Source: Phoronis australis (taxonomy: Eukaryota; Phoronida; Phoronidae). Taken from it: 64,000 nucleotides of DNA. The stretch is taken from assembly GCA_002633005.1 (NCBI GenBank), contig NMRA01000044.1, positions 273,469-337,468 on the forward strand, given 5' to 3'. The notes under the pieces were generated by a model. The model worked only from the letters and a program-made list of their open reading frames with translations, did no database searches and was not told the DNA's origin. The position numbers were made by a program, and so were the translations under genes. Positions 27,928 through 51,700 of this stretch are shown piece after piece (within the stretch, counting starts at the first letter, position 1; each line of letters starts with the position of its first letter).

Positions 27928-29598
27928 TTCTTGCTTCATCTTCGAAATTTAAAAGCTAAAAGTCAGAATATGCTTCTAATAAAAAATTCAATTCTTACCA
28001 AGTGGCTGGCTTCACTAAATTGTATAAGCTGGGACTTGTGACCAGTTGTACGTTTTAATGCAAGTCTCTGTATAGATTCTCCATATAAAAAGTTGTAATG
28101 TTACGACATATTCATGAATCAGGTAAACGTCTGGCAAGGAAATGATGGGTTTTATACTGCACTAGAGAAAAACTATGAAACCTATAAGGATTTAGCGGGC
28201 GCTTAGCGATATGGACAGAAATGAGGATGATTTCCATCTTGTCTTCGTCGAGTAAACAACATGTTGTTTCCATCCCGCATGATGCAAAAATTTAACCCAC
28301 TGAGGGAGGTGTCAACCACAAGACTTTGAAATAATCTGAGGTAATTTTGCTTAATTTCTTATGAAAGGTTCAAAAAAACCATACACTACCACAAATAGTC
28401 AGATTTCAAAACCTAGTTTAACGATCTAGGGAGAATGGTAATCATATGGAATTTAGTATAAGTGAGCAATAGCCAATCAAAACCTAACAAACTACGTAAC
28501 CTTGTTTCATAAATTTCTCATGACTAACTCATCATTTCCGCAAGCGGCTCATCGAAACGGAACTGGATCATTTGCATGGAAAAAGATTGACAGCAAAACA
28601 CATTCGCTACATTACTTCGTTGATCCAGAGATTTTCTGTGCAAACAACTGGTGTTGTTTTTCTAAACATAGCACATACTTGTCAATTTGCAACAAGCACA
28701 CAAATTTATCAAACAGATTTGCCGTGGGTGGGAAGCAAATGAATTATGGAACCGAAGTTGAATGCAACCACAAGACAACTTTTTACAAGTGTGAATGTAA
28801 GAAAACGAGAATGAAGCCATACCTGTTGTTAAACACAATTAACAGACCCATAATCTGAACTGGTTATATTTAACATCAAGCTATCATTTAGCTTTCTATA
28901 TTTATTGGAATAACAAAGAGGTAATGATATTGCAAATGGTAACAAGGAAAATACCATTAAATCATAAAACACAACTCGGAGTTTTTCACAAAAAAAATAA
29001 AAGTTCACGTCTCGTCTGGTCTGCACCAATAAGGTACAACCTACTAGTTAAAAGTTAATTCAATTCAAATCATTTGAATGTTGCAACAACACCAGGGTCA
29101 CTGAGTAAACCCCAGTCAAAACAGAAGTCACGTCCTTCTAAGAATTGTTTAAACAACACATGCAATATAAGAAAAGCTTGAGAAGTTAACAAGTTTCCAA
29201 CTAGGCTTTTGACAGTTAAGCCTCCGGGAAGAGTTATGTTAGTTATGGCCAATTATTTATTGTTAAACGCGGGCACATTGGCAGTTGTGGCGACTCCCCA
29301 ATAATCTGCCGACAGGGCGTCCAGTATAATCCCCAGCCTAAGTGAGTGGCATTCTTCGCGTTAAACAGACCTAAAAGACTTAATATCTAAAATACACTTG
29401 GAAAGAGATCGCTGCTATTATACGTCTAGTACTTAATGTAACTTGTACTAACAAAGCCGTCAACAATCACGAAGCTTTTACCATACAACTCGATGTTTGC
29501 TTTCATAACATTTTGTGCATGGCTCACTTCAAATCGACTTCTCGGGCTTATCAGATTTCGATCCCCTCTCCATGCAGATGAAACTGAAAAACACCTAC

Positions 29599-29773
29599 CG
29601 TAGGAAGGATTGTCAGGGACTATGTGTGATAAACCAATGGCACGGCTTAAAAAATATTCTCTCGTCGACGTGCAGTCCGAAAACCTTGAGTTGGGACTAA
29701 CAACAGGTGCCAGAGAACACACGATGACAAAAAACGCCGAATACATAGTCCTGAATCCAAAGAAACGCATCAT
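29599..29773 (-). CDS. First coding exon of a glypican-like gene (partial gene)
   Basis: Glypicans are GPI-anchored heparan sulfate proteoglycans that modulate Hedgehog, Wnt and growth-factor signalling at the cell surface. The exon encodes 58 residues from ATG 29773 plus the first base of the next codon. A hydrophobic signal segment (about residues 8-27, SAFFVIVCSLAPVV) is followed by a conserved-looking Cys34 in DCTSTREYFLS and by GLSHIVPDNPSYG. This fits the start of mature GPC3/GPC5, with a cysteine, an aromatic pair and a VP-x-x-P motif ending in glycine. The exon closes at a good donor, ACG/GTAGGT, splitting a glycine codon after base one; from memory, human GPC3 exon 1 also has 175 coding bases and splits a glycine codon. 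Later exons were not found, so this is a partial gene. The alternative is another secreted protein. Confidence 0.6.
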
Positions 29774-29960
29774 ATTAAGGATTTATAACTTCCAGTGATA
29801 TAACAAGTAATCGTCTACTCCGTGATCACGTTTTTCAACTTTTGGCAGCCAACTGTCATTAAAAATCCGAAGTTTCAGAGAGCACCAACACTAACCCAAC
29901 ACCGCACACCACGACTAACACAACAAATGATACTCAAATGCTTTCTCATAGTCAACTTTG

Positions 29961-29985
29961 ATTGGTTAAAGATCTAATGACGTCA
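29961..29985. promoter_or_regulatory. Inverted CCAAT box and CRE upstream of the glypican-like exon
   Basis: ATTGGTT (29961) and a perfect TGACGTCA (29978-29985) lie about 190-210 bp upstream of the ATG of the leftward exon. Both are common core-promoter elements. The functional assignment is inferred from position. Confidence 0.45.
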
Positions 29986-31687
29986 TTCCGCGCTGATAGA
30001 CAACAGAAGCAACAGCCAGAGCGTGTATCATTTTTTAAAATGTAAAACATTATTGTAACTAGCCAACGCAACACTGTTTTAAGAAACAAACCGTTTGACC
30101 GTGGTTTTTGTTCAGCACAACGCGAGAAAGCGTTTTAAAAAATGAGGGGTCAGTAAAATTCGGTGACAGGGGTGGGAGAGGTGGGCGGGTAATATGTTAT
30201 TTCACTAAAATTCATTTAAAACTAATTAAGTTATGAGGACGATGAGGTGAGAAGCGGACTGGACTGGTGAAGGTAAAATTACTTTTCGACCGGGGATATT
30301 GGAAGAATCAGGCAACCACTTCCTCCAGTTCTATGCAACCACACACGTCACTTGGCGGAGTCAATAAGATTTCCCGGTCTATTACAAACATCTATTCTCT
30401 GGCAGTACAACCCCGGCCGGATACAGGTTGGCCAAAACCCGAGGCAAAACAGTTGCTCTTACCACAAGACACGGAAGACGCCTAGTGCGTGTCTGCTTTT
30501 TACCATTTCGGAATGGAAATGTTGCAGCTAATTTATCAGTTTCTCTACAATACATTGCTGCATGACCTTGCATTTGTAATACTATATTTAGTGCTAATAG
30601 TTACTTTTAACAGCAAAGGCTAATGGCGAACACGTCGCAATTCAAACCACCATCAGCGATAACAAATGAACTATCATTTTATTCACCCTGTAATAAAATT
30701 ACACATTTCTAATTCTAACAATGTTGTCATTCTTAAGATGCTAGTCTTATAGGCTAGCTGTCTTATAGGCTAGCTGTCTTATTTTCGTAAAAAAACACGG
30801 TCTCCAAGTGCTGTTCCATTTTTAACCGGATCCGTCTTTCACACTCTTCTCTGGCCATATTTTTAAAGAATTCCTTTATTTATGTTGTTCCAGGGCCAAA
30901 AACTTCTTCTACGTTTTGTTTGCCCAGTCAAAATCTGCTTTTCTCCGATAATTTGTCTATGGTGTCTATTCGATCTTGAAACAATCTGAAGTTTGGGTGC
31001 CGCCCACGGAGCCAGATACTGAGATCATGTGCAACATGCCAGCGCCATGGCGGGATCGTGCCTCACTTGATCAGTACTTGACTCATAAGACGCCATAAAA
31101 CACTCGGGTGAATCTCAACGGAAGAAACTGTGGTCAGCTGCGTCAGCTATGGGTAATTAGCGATCCACTTGAAAGATTGTCCTGGGTAATTTTCGAAATG
31201 AGGTGTGAAGAGGGAGCATCGCGTCACGCGGTTCACGCATGTAAAATTATTTCAAGATTCATGACCCCATTTTATCAGTTTTCTTTCCTCTCGGCAGGTT
31301 AATTTCAATTCTCAATCTCGGGATCCACGGATTGATGTATGTCTGCCCCCTGTGGTCCGGCAGCCCCCTTCCCCAATTTTGACTAATCACAGTTAACAAA
31401 TACTGGCTTAGCCAACTTGAAAGATACACATGTACGGTGACCCCTTGACGGCTTGACGCTAGTTTCACATTCACGCAAAGTAACTGAAAATGTCGTTTCA
31501 CCGGTCACGGAAACATGCAACCCTTTGATTTTCATTCCATTATTCTCTATTTTGTATTTTACACTTTTATGCGATGTCTATTTTTCATGTGTATACACAT
31601 TACATTCACGCGAAATGTGACTTAGCAAATTCAATTCAAAATGCAGTTTTCCAAAGACTGAATTGATTGATTGATGCTTGTCACTCA

Positions 31688-31771
31688 GTCTCAATCCTTC
31701 GCTGGTTCCCTGCGTGCCTAGCCGGCTACCGACCACCTAGCGGCACGCAGGGAACCAGCGAGTCTCAATCC
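31688..31771. mobile_element. Miniature foldback flanked by 11-bp direct repeats
   Basis: Perfect 20-bp inverted arms (TCGCTGGTTCCCTGCGTGCC at 31699-31718 and its complement at 31742-31761) surround a 23-bp loop. The unit is bounded by the direct repeat AGTCTCAATCC on both sides (31688-31698 and 31761-31771, sharing one base with the arm). It looks like a tiny inserted hairpin with a long target-site duplication. Confidence 0.7.
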
Positions 31772-32643
31772 CCGACAACACGAAATTGAAGTGATTATGC
31801 CTGACCTCTATTGAGTACAAAAATAAACAACTGCGTCAAACAAATTACACCCATATCAGAAAACGTTACTGGTTTCGCATTGTTGCCTCAGAGGTAGGCT
31901 TTGGAAAATTAACTACCATGGACAACAAAATGCAAGTTATAAACTACTCAACATTACGGTATTTGTATAGCTTTGAAACACGAATTTTCTTACTTAATGC
32001 TTCGACTTGCAGGTGAGTGCCTCGTTCCATCTTTGTGCAAGTTCTGGCAAAACGCAATGTGATACTTTGTGACAAAAAGAACATCGCAGAAGTGAACAAC
32101 GCAAGTCTTTGAGACTTGTGCAAAAAAAGTCAAACACTAGCTTCTTGTTCGTTATTTAAGAGTTATTTCACCAACAGTCTGTGTGGGTATGCATTCCCTA
32201 TACATTAGGGCTAGGCCAGCATACCCGCCAGAACCTGGTTATTGCATTTTAAACTGTTTTGTGAAGACCGGTAAAATAGTGTTTAAAAAAATACCGGTAT
32301 AACACTAAATTTAAGTTTTGCTCTCAGAGCAAAACTAAAGTTTTCCAAAATTAAGCTCTGCTAAGGATCTGTATATCTTCATATTACAGGCAGTGAAGTT
32401 TGAACTTAGTACAGTGAGTGGAACATTATTGGGGTAATGTCACTAACCCACTGTTGTTTGATAGCTAATCCGGTAGGGATACTGTCCTCCGATGAATATG
32501 TCAGGAAAGAGTATCTCTTTAGATGTACGTCCAATTAAAATTCTATGAAAAATATATTCTTTGGTGTAAGAGGTGTTTCTGGACTTCCCTATTAGGAGAG
32601 GGGCATGTGACATATATTTAAACATATTTCATCATCTTATAGC

Positions 32644-32697
32644 AAAATGCATCGAAATGTCGATTTCTTTTAAGAAATCGACATTTCGATGCATTTT
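32644..32697. repeat. Perfect 26-bp-arm palindrome
   Basis: The left arm starts AAAATGCATCGAAATGTCG and runs 26 bp. After two T bases the exact reverse complement follows. There are no mismatches in the arms, so it would form a very stable hairpin or cruciform. Confidence 0.95.
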
Positions 32698-33275
32698 TAA
32701 AACACATTACACGCAAGCAGAGTTAGGAGGACCCCTCGGAACGCAACGAACCAGTTTTAGGTGTTAAAGGAACATTTTTTCGAGAATTATGGCTGCCCCT
32801 GTTGCTACATTCGTGGCGCGACACTGCATACTTCAGGCTGACGAAAATCCTGTGGAGTTTGCTCATTCAGGAGAACAGTGACATCGATGCTTTGCGAATT
32901 TCAGTCTATCTCAAAATTCATTGAAACGTAAATTTCTAATATGTGTTTATAAACTCAGTTATTTCATTTAAAACACGGCTTTGATCTGTTTTTACTGGTT
33001 TAATTTCAGTTGATTCCAACTCTCTAAATGGAGATCTTGTCTTTACATCACAACAGTGCAACAAAAATCCAAACGACATCAGTAGGTAACATAATTTAAA
33101 AAACGATATTTCGAGACACACATCTCATCTTCAGGCTACTATTTACAACTAGTTCACAGTGAAACGCACATCAGAAATGACAAATGCAATATAACACGTG
33201 AAGTTGACATGCGCAACTATGACGATAAAAACATATATAAATATACATACGTTGCTGTGCAACATAATCTACAGA

Positions 33276-33485
33276 TCACCTAAATAACGATAGAGTCCTT
33301 CGAGTTCCAGTTAGCTGCTCGTTCAAACTGGGTTTTTCAAACATTATTAGAAGCGACACTAATGTTCGTAACCTGTATAAATCATTTTCAGTGTATCTAA
33401 TGACTGTACTGTCGACAATCTCCTGACGATTTATCTTGCGACCATGAACGTTCTGGAAATGGTCTTTTATGGAACCGGTTTGTAA
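33276..33485 (-). pseudogene. Penelope-like (GIY-YIG) retroelement C-terminal remnant
   Basis: The minus-strand frame contains TGSIKDHFQNVHGRKINR, then a leucine-rich helix RLRTLVSLLIMFEKPSLN, ending RTLSLFR and stop. This resembles the tail that follows the GIY-YIG nuclease in Penelope-like retroelement proteins, as I recall the family: G-[AS]-I-K-x-H, then E-A/S-L-x-I-x-x-x-K-P-x-L-N, then T-L-x-L-F. The GIY-YIG core and reverse transcriptase are not visible upstream, so this is a 3' fragment. A LINE C-terminus is the alternative. Confidence 0.55.
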
Positions 33486-34540
33486 ATGCATTGAAAGTTG
33501 CCATGAAAAGGAAAACATAGCCCCCTTGGCCCCTCTCTAAATCCACCACTGGTGTTATTGGGCAATTGGAAATTCTATTTACTTCTCCCCTTGTGAATAG
33601 TTGACTCACTTTGAATCTTTTATGAATTCAAGTTTTCTACTGTATATAGTTTGCTCTCAATGCTGCTTCTGTAAAGCCTTAGTTTTCCCAACCTTTTTAC
33701 CAATTGGATACTTCGCAACCAGATTTTTTGTTTTGCCGAAATTCGTATGAATTGTCGAGGTGGGCAATTCTGTCCTCTTGCTCCCATGGTTTTTATTGAG
33801 CAGGCTCATCGTGGTGGTCAAACCGAGCATTTCCAAGACGCCGAGACCAGTCTCGAGCAACTACCGAACGTTTAGTCCTTTTCAATCCCAGAAATCATTT
33901 TTCATTTGAGAAACTTGAGACTAGTGAGATTTAAAACGGTAAATGGTCTAAATCTTACGTTCGTTTCTTTTAGTGGAACGCTGGTTTGTTGTATGACAGT
34001 TTGTACACCAGACAATCCCAGGAATTTTCCAATTTTCGCATTGGTTCTATTTTGATAAGGTCAGAGAAGAGTTCAGTTCGGGCAAGCATAAAACAGGCGA
34101 ATACTTGGATTCGACGTTTGGTCCCGAAAATGTCACTTACAAACACACGCTTATCCTTAAATGTACTCAGCTGTGCTACATTGCGACAAGAATACCTTGG
34201 TGGTTCACGTCGGTAACAAAAATTGCGGTGCACGAGACAAAATACAACTTTGCGGCGCGCGAGCTAAACCAATAAACAAAACTACATTTCGCCTCTTAAT
34301 AGATATAAATTTTAACCTAAAGCTTTCGAGTTTACACATTACCACGCTCAGCAATATAGGTAACTCAAGTCGAAGCCACTCTATGCACGCGCCAATTCGA
34401 AACCCTGAACATTGGCCCGCGATTTCTTTAACCACCGCTGGTTTTTATGTTCATTTTGTTAACTATTACAATAAGGATTATCAGAGCGACTTTTATGAGA
34501 GTCAAAGGATTGGATTTTTAATCCAGGACCAACTGCACAT

Positions 34541-34915
34541 TTAAAGTGGAACTTACACACGAATTCCTCATCTCTGTGCTTGCTTGGTCAAATTAGTTAG
34601 AAACACAACTTATAGCGACGACGTGCATATGAAGTAGATGAAAATTGCCAATGCTTTTTTAAAAGGAGCTTTGTGTTGAAAATGATCGGTGGTAAATCAC
34701 TAAACTATGTCTGGTAAGTATAGTGAACACTGCATGATGGAGGCTATATGGCCCACCCCCAACTTACCTCATTCCTGCAAAGGTCACCTATTGGAAGATT
34801 TTTTTTCTTGTCATATTTACAAGTTGTCAGTGAATACAACTACACTTTGTTTAGGGTACATGATGTTCAAATAGCATTGTGGTTTAGTTCCTGCTATACA
34901 TTAGCATAGTTAAGA
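34541..34915 (-). repeat. Dispersed repeat, arm 2 of a distant inverted pair
   Basis: The reverse complement of 27557-27927. It includes CATTTACTTGT-like, CACTTTGTTTAGGGTACATG and ATAGCATTGTGG blocks. Divergence is modest, with a few short indels. Confidence 0.8.
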
Positions 34916-36077
34916 GCATACAAACACATCTTTAGCATCACGACTGTTTTGGGTTCACACTTTGTTCAAACAGTTGCCAACTACCCATATGTCCTTCCCG
35001 GCAGTACCCCAAAGCAAATAATTACAACCCGACAGTTCATCAAACCTCAAGTGTCAGACCCTCTGTAGTAAATAAACAGTTTACAACTCATTCCAGTATA
35101 TTTTATGCACTTCATACATGTACAACTATAAAATTAAGTATTTACAAGTATATGCTGCACCCATCAATGCTTCACAATATCTGCAGCTACAAGACACATG
35201 GAAGTCTTCAAGTGTTTAAACTCCTCTAGAAAACTTTAACAATTACTACTGTCTGAGTAGAGGATCGTTGTGAAGTTGAGAGGAATTGCAATCTAAATTG
35301 TCAGATATATGTACATAAAAGTGTTCCAAGAATACGATGCAGAGCTTTTACAATGTTGGCAAATGTACACGTTGGATACAAGTGATGAAAACAAATGCTA
35401 AGGCGAAACTATGACAACTTAAAAGGTTATAAATTGTCGGGAAACGTAGCACAAATATTTACAAATGTCAAGGTTTGAAAAAGAGTATCTGAGCAGCAAT
35501 TTTTTTAGATGTGTTAAACACAACATTCCACCTATGACATACTTTATAACCTCGATAGACGTTCTCTTTACATGTTAGTCAAATCTTTCGTTAGGCGGCA
35601 AGACTGAATTACCTTGGGCCTGAGTAATTATTGTAAAACCCGATTCCTGATGAGAGACCAAACTGTTGTCAATTTGAGAGAATATCTATTAGGCTCTAAA
35701 GTGTACACAGAATGCTGTGTCTAAACGTTAGTACAGTAAATCACTATCAAAGATACAGTAACTTAAGTTAACAAGTCAGTTAGCTCTACATCACCATGGA
35801 GCTACATACTGCGATAGTTGTAACTGAAAAATAACATGCATCATTTTTGACGCATACAACAACCGCATAAGGCTTTTAGTCTTACAACAAATTTGTTATT
35901 CATCAAGAATTATTAAATTTTGTCCTTGTGTGAAAGGTTTGTTATTTGGGACAGGTCATTTACATTCGTACTTTGATAAATTTTCTTCCAAATCATGATC
36001 AACGCGACGTCTGCCCGAGCAGACGTCTGCAGCCACACACGGCACGTACACAAACATAAGCAGATTGTAGCACACAC

Positions 36078-48372
<12,295 letters not shown>

Positions 48373-48726
48373 CTTGTAAATCACAAAGTACAGTCAGGCA
48401 AATGATATAAGAAGAAGAAATCAAAATAACCGGTATTTCTTGGTTCGAAATAACCGATTTCTTTTCAACAACAAGAAGCGGCAAGTTCCGAAAACGGCGC
48501 GAAATTTAGATCACGTGACTTCATTCCCATTTATTTTCCAGTGTAGCTGATAAGATTGAATTATTTTTTACTTTTAGATACATGCATAGGGTATACAAAT
48601 ATTACATGAATAGTCTACGAGTGAGAAATTAATCAACTAACGGAAATAATGGAATTTTCACATTTCCGAGTAACTATTGTTATGCGCATGCGTCAGCAGT
48701 ATTTCCTGTATTAAAGTCGCCTGGAA
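48373..48726. promoter_or_regulatory. Divergent MCM7/DCUN1D promoter region
   Basis: Only 354 bp separate the two start codons, so both 5'UTRs and the promoter lie here. Visible sites are an E2F-type GGCGCGAAAT (48496-48505), a palindromic E-box TCACGTGA (48511-48518) and an NRF1-like TGCGCATGCGT (48683-48693). No TATA box is evident near either start. E2F control fits an S-phase gene such as MCM7; E-box and NRF1 sites are typical of housekeeping promoters. Sites are read by eye. Confidence 0.8.
48496..48505 (-). promoter_or_regulatory. E2F-like site
   Basis: GGCGCGAAAT (reverse ATTTCGCGCC) is a close match to the TTTSGCGC consensus, 124 bp upstream of the MCM7 ATG. MCM genes are classical E2F targets. 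Confidence 0.65.
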
Positions 48727-51700
48727 ATGGTGAGTTCCCACCAAAACATTAAATTTTGCCCTACAGTTGCAAGCATGTGGGGAGTTAAAAATTATTTAAA
48801 GAACTAGACTAAAATGGTCGGTTATAATGATCCCATATTGTGAGAACCATATTATCAATGAATTACGTAGGCTACCTGTTCTTCAGTGGACAAAACTGGT
48901 TCTCGTCATTTCGGGGACACTGGTTATGGTTTGCCTGGTTATCCAGCCTGAGCCAGTACACATGAAGACCGCTAGTAACGTAAAAATAAAACTAGGAAGC
49001 GCTGTGCGTTAACTTCACATAGTCTATGACCTTGAAATTTTACACAGCCTAGGTAGGTCTGCTCGTAATGTTAGCGTGAAACGTGTAAAGCTAATGACTG
49101 GATTGGGAGTCGACTGACAGTGACACCTAGGGCTAGGTCCTAGGCCCTAGCCAGCAACTGTATGAAGACTATTGTCAAAATACAGCTAGGTACCACTGTA
49201 TGTTAACCTCCGACAGACCTCGAAATTGAACACAGCCCGGGTAGTTGTGCTCGTCACCTCGCCGTGAAACATGTAGAGCTAAAGACCGACGAGGGTGCAT
49301 GCAAAATTTAGGAGACAACCGACACTCATCTCGCCCGTTACAGCCCTTTAAGTGAAAAACAATGCAATAAACGTCATTTTCTTGCGTAATTCTCTGCCTT
49401 TTATAACAAAGAGAAGTATGTCGTGGTTTTGAAAGCAGTACGCTTGTGACACGCGCACGCACGATTTCCTAAATTTCGCGACATCTCTCGGGAGAAGACA
49501 GCTTCGCTGCAGCAAACTTTTTTTCTGAAATTCGGTTTGCTGTGTCAAAATTCTAAAAACTTATAATGAAGTGAAACCAGGTCCAATAATTTGTTGTGAT
49601 GTATATGCAACCTCGTGAAAGAACAACAGGTGAATAAAGAAACTGGCCAACAGATGACGCAATATTTCATGGTGTCAAAATCCTACGTAAAAGATTGGTC
49701 CACAACTTTAGCAGCATAATAATGGCAGCACGCCAATTTTTCCAACACCAGTAAATAATTTAGTTTACTCAAGGAAGAGAGTAATTTTTATCAACACTAA
49801 TTTTGTATCAAATTTTAATTTTTTGAGACGTCTTTCGGGAAATGATGACATCTTTGGCGAAGCAAAATTAGCACCAAGACTGGATCCTGAGATTCGTAGA
49901 TCCAAGACACTTGTAAGAAAAACTAGTGTGACCACGTGGTTTGCCTGTAATGCAATGCAATATCTCCTGAACACTTGATGTATGATCTTGCATTTCCTCA
50001 AGATTCTCATGTCTATGAAATGCAGCCCTGATTTTGTCTGATTCTTGTATCTCGTACCTTGTCTGATCTGACCACAATTTGAGGCAGTGCTTGTCTATAT
50101 AGCCATTCCTGATTTACAGTTCTAAACAGTTTCATCCACTGAACAACGGATTCATTATTCAGTAGTTGCTTAGTTCTCAAAATCTGGGACTGCAATATTC
50201 GACTGGTGCCCAATTAGATATGCTGCGACATCTGTCATGCTGAGGCTACTAGGATTCTCACTGCCTGTAACAACATATGAGGCAGGTGCACGAGTTTGAC
50301 TAGCCTCGGAACAGTGTGGATAAAAAGCGAGCAAATAAGAGCAAAATAAAATCAGACACTAAGTTAATGTGATAAAAAATTATCTTCGAGTTATTATCAA
50401 ATAGGTTTTAGGTGCTAAAAATTGCTGCTGTCATTCTATTGCTAAGGTGGACTGATCATATACATCTGCTATGAGTGCCATGGAATAGAGCGCTGCCTGC
50501 TGGCCAATTTCTTTTATTTGCTGATTGTTTAATTGATTATTCTTCCACAAAGATGCAAAGCATTTGCAACAAATTATTGGAATTGTTTTTGCTGTGTTTT
50601 AAATTTCAGGATTTTATTTCCAGCAAACCAATACTTGTATCTCGGCATATTAGCGATTGGGAAAGTTGTCACCATATCCCGAAGAATGTTACAGCAAATG
50701 GGGGCTACATGTGTTGGCAACATACAGCGTTGAAGTCTTGTGTCTTCTGAAATGTTTAGTATATACACGATTTACTGTTGGAATTCTCTTCAATTGTAAT
50801 ATGTCCTATTTTTTTCAGGTTGCCTGCACAGAACCACACCATCAATAATGTCATTTTTTATATTTTTTTCCTGGAATTATCGTTGGGTTGCACAGTTCTG
50901 ATAGACGTGATTCGTCGAATCTACATCTACTGCGAGCCTTTGTCTCCTATTTTGCCCACGTTTAAACCTGTGTCGCTCTTTTCAGCACAAACAATTGAAA
51001 TCGAGTTCACAGCGAGAAAAAGTGAGGCAATTTATTGCCTTCACCAATACAAGTGAGAAAACAGCCATCGTCTGTCTGGGGGCACATGACTGGAAGCTTG
51101 ATATTGCTACAGACAACTACTATCAGTTTCCAGAGAGGTACAATAAAGACAGTCGACCGTCTTTCGATCGCAAGAAAATAGAACAGTTGTTTAACAGATA
51201 TAGAGGTATGAGGCTGTGCTTTGTATGCCATTGGTGATTTGTTATTGATCCTCTTAGTTTTAAAAAGTTGCTGGATCCTAGTTTGGCAAATAAATTGGTT
51301 AAAATTCAAAATTGAACTAATTTTCCATATTTATACATCAAAATGATTCAATGATCTTTTGATTGGCTACAAAAAATCCCAAAGCGTCACGTCGTTGTAT
51401 TTGCTAACTATAATACCAGAGAAATTAAACCGGTGTCTCCTGAAAAGTCTGAAACATTACCAATCAAATACCAATTACCTCAATGTGTTTGTTGAAAAAA
51501 TTAAAACTTGGTTGTGAAAATTCGTAAATTCTTATTCATACCAAACGATTCAAACCCAGTCTAGGATTCAGCGTTTTTTAACAGAATCTAAAACTATCAT
51601 TGCCATTCGGTTATTCTTGTCAGGCTAGTGGATGACTGTGATACAAGTGTGAAACTGTGGTAGAGATCAATCAAGATAACCTTTGAAACTGACCATGTGG

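Larger units (their letters stand above)
1..29598. other. Gene-poor left part; probable long intron 1 of the glypican-like gene
   Basis: I find no complete gene here. Open frames are short, mostly lie in repeats, and match no family I know. Recognisable content is listed separately: TA-flanked inverted-repeat elements, MITE copies, minisatellites and one possible terminal exon. If the glypican call at 29599-29773 is right, transcription runs leftward through this region; glypican introns are often very long. I searched the minus strand for a glypican second exon (its double-cysteine motif) and found none. Subregions with nothing beyond scattered AT-rich DNA are about 1-1575, 3950-6175, 9150-13500, 14400-18060 and 24270-27550. 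Confidence 0.5.
29990..36077. other. Intergenic region between glypican-like gene and MCM7
   Basis: The left part is the presumed upstream DNA of the glypican-like gene and the right part the 3' flank of MCM7. It holds a foldback (31688-31771), a perfect palindrome (32644-32697), a Penelope-like remnant (33276-33485) and one arm of a dispersed repeat (34541-34915). A TAGGCTAGCTGTCTTA duplication lies near 30750. Frames at 30267-30573 and 33970-34544 match nothing I recognise. MCM7 3'UTR probably occupies some bases just below 36077. Confidence 0.6.

Noticed and set aside
28210-28290. Candidate glypican exon 2 on the minus strand (TCC followed by KME)
   Set aside because: Spacing between the double cysteine and KME differs from the family, downstream residues do not match, and there is no fitting acceptor.
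28502-28858. Plus-strand cysteine-containing frame of 118 codons
   Set aside because: No signal peptide, no recognised cysteine pattern and no supporting exon; likely chance.
29070-29252. Minus-strand frame possibly continuing the glypican-like exon
   Set aside because: Does not match glypican sequence and lacks the required two-base phase at a good acceptor.
34161-34544. Plus-strand frame of 127 codons
   Set aside because: The longest frame in the intergenic DNA, but it matches nothing, overlaps other frames on both strands and has no clear splice or promoter context.
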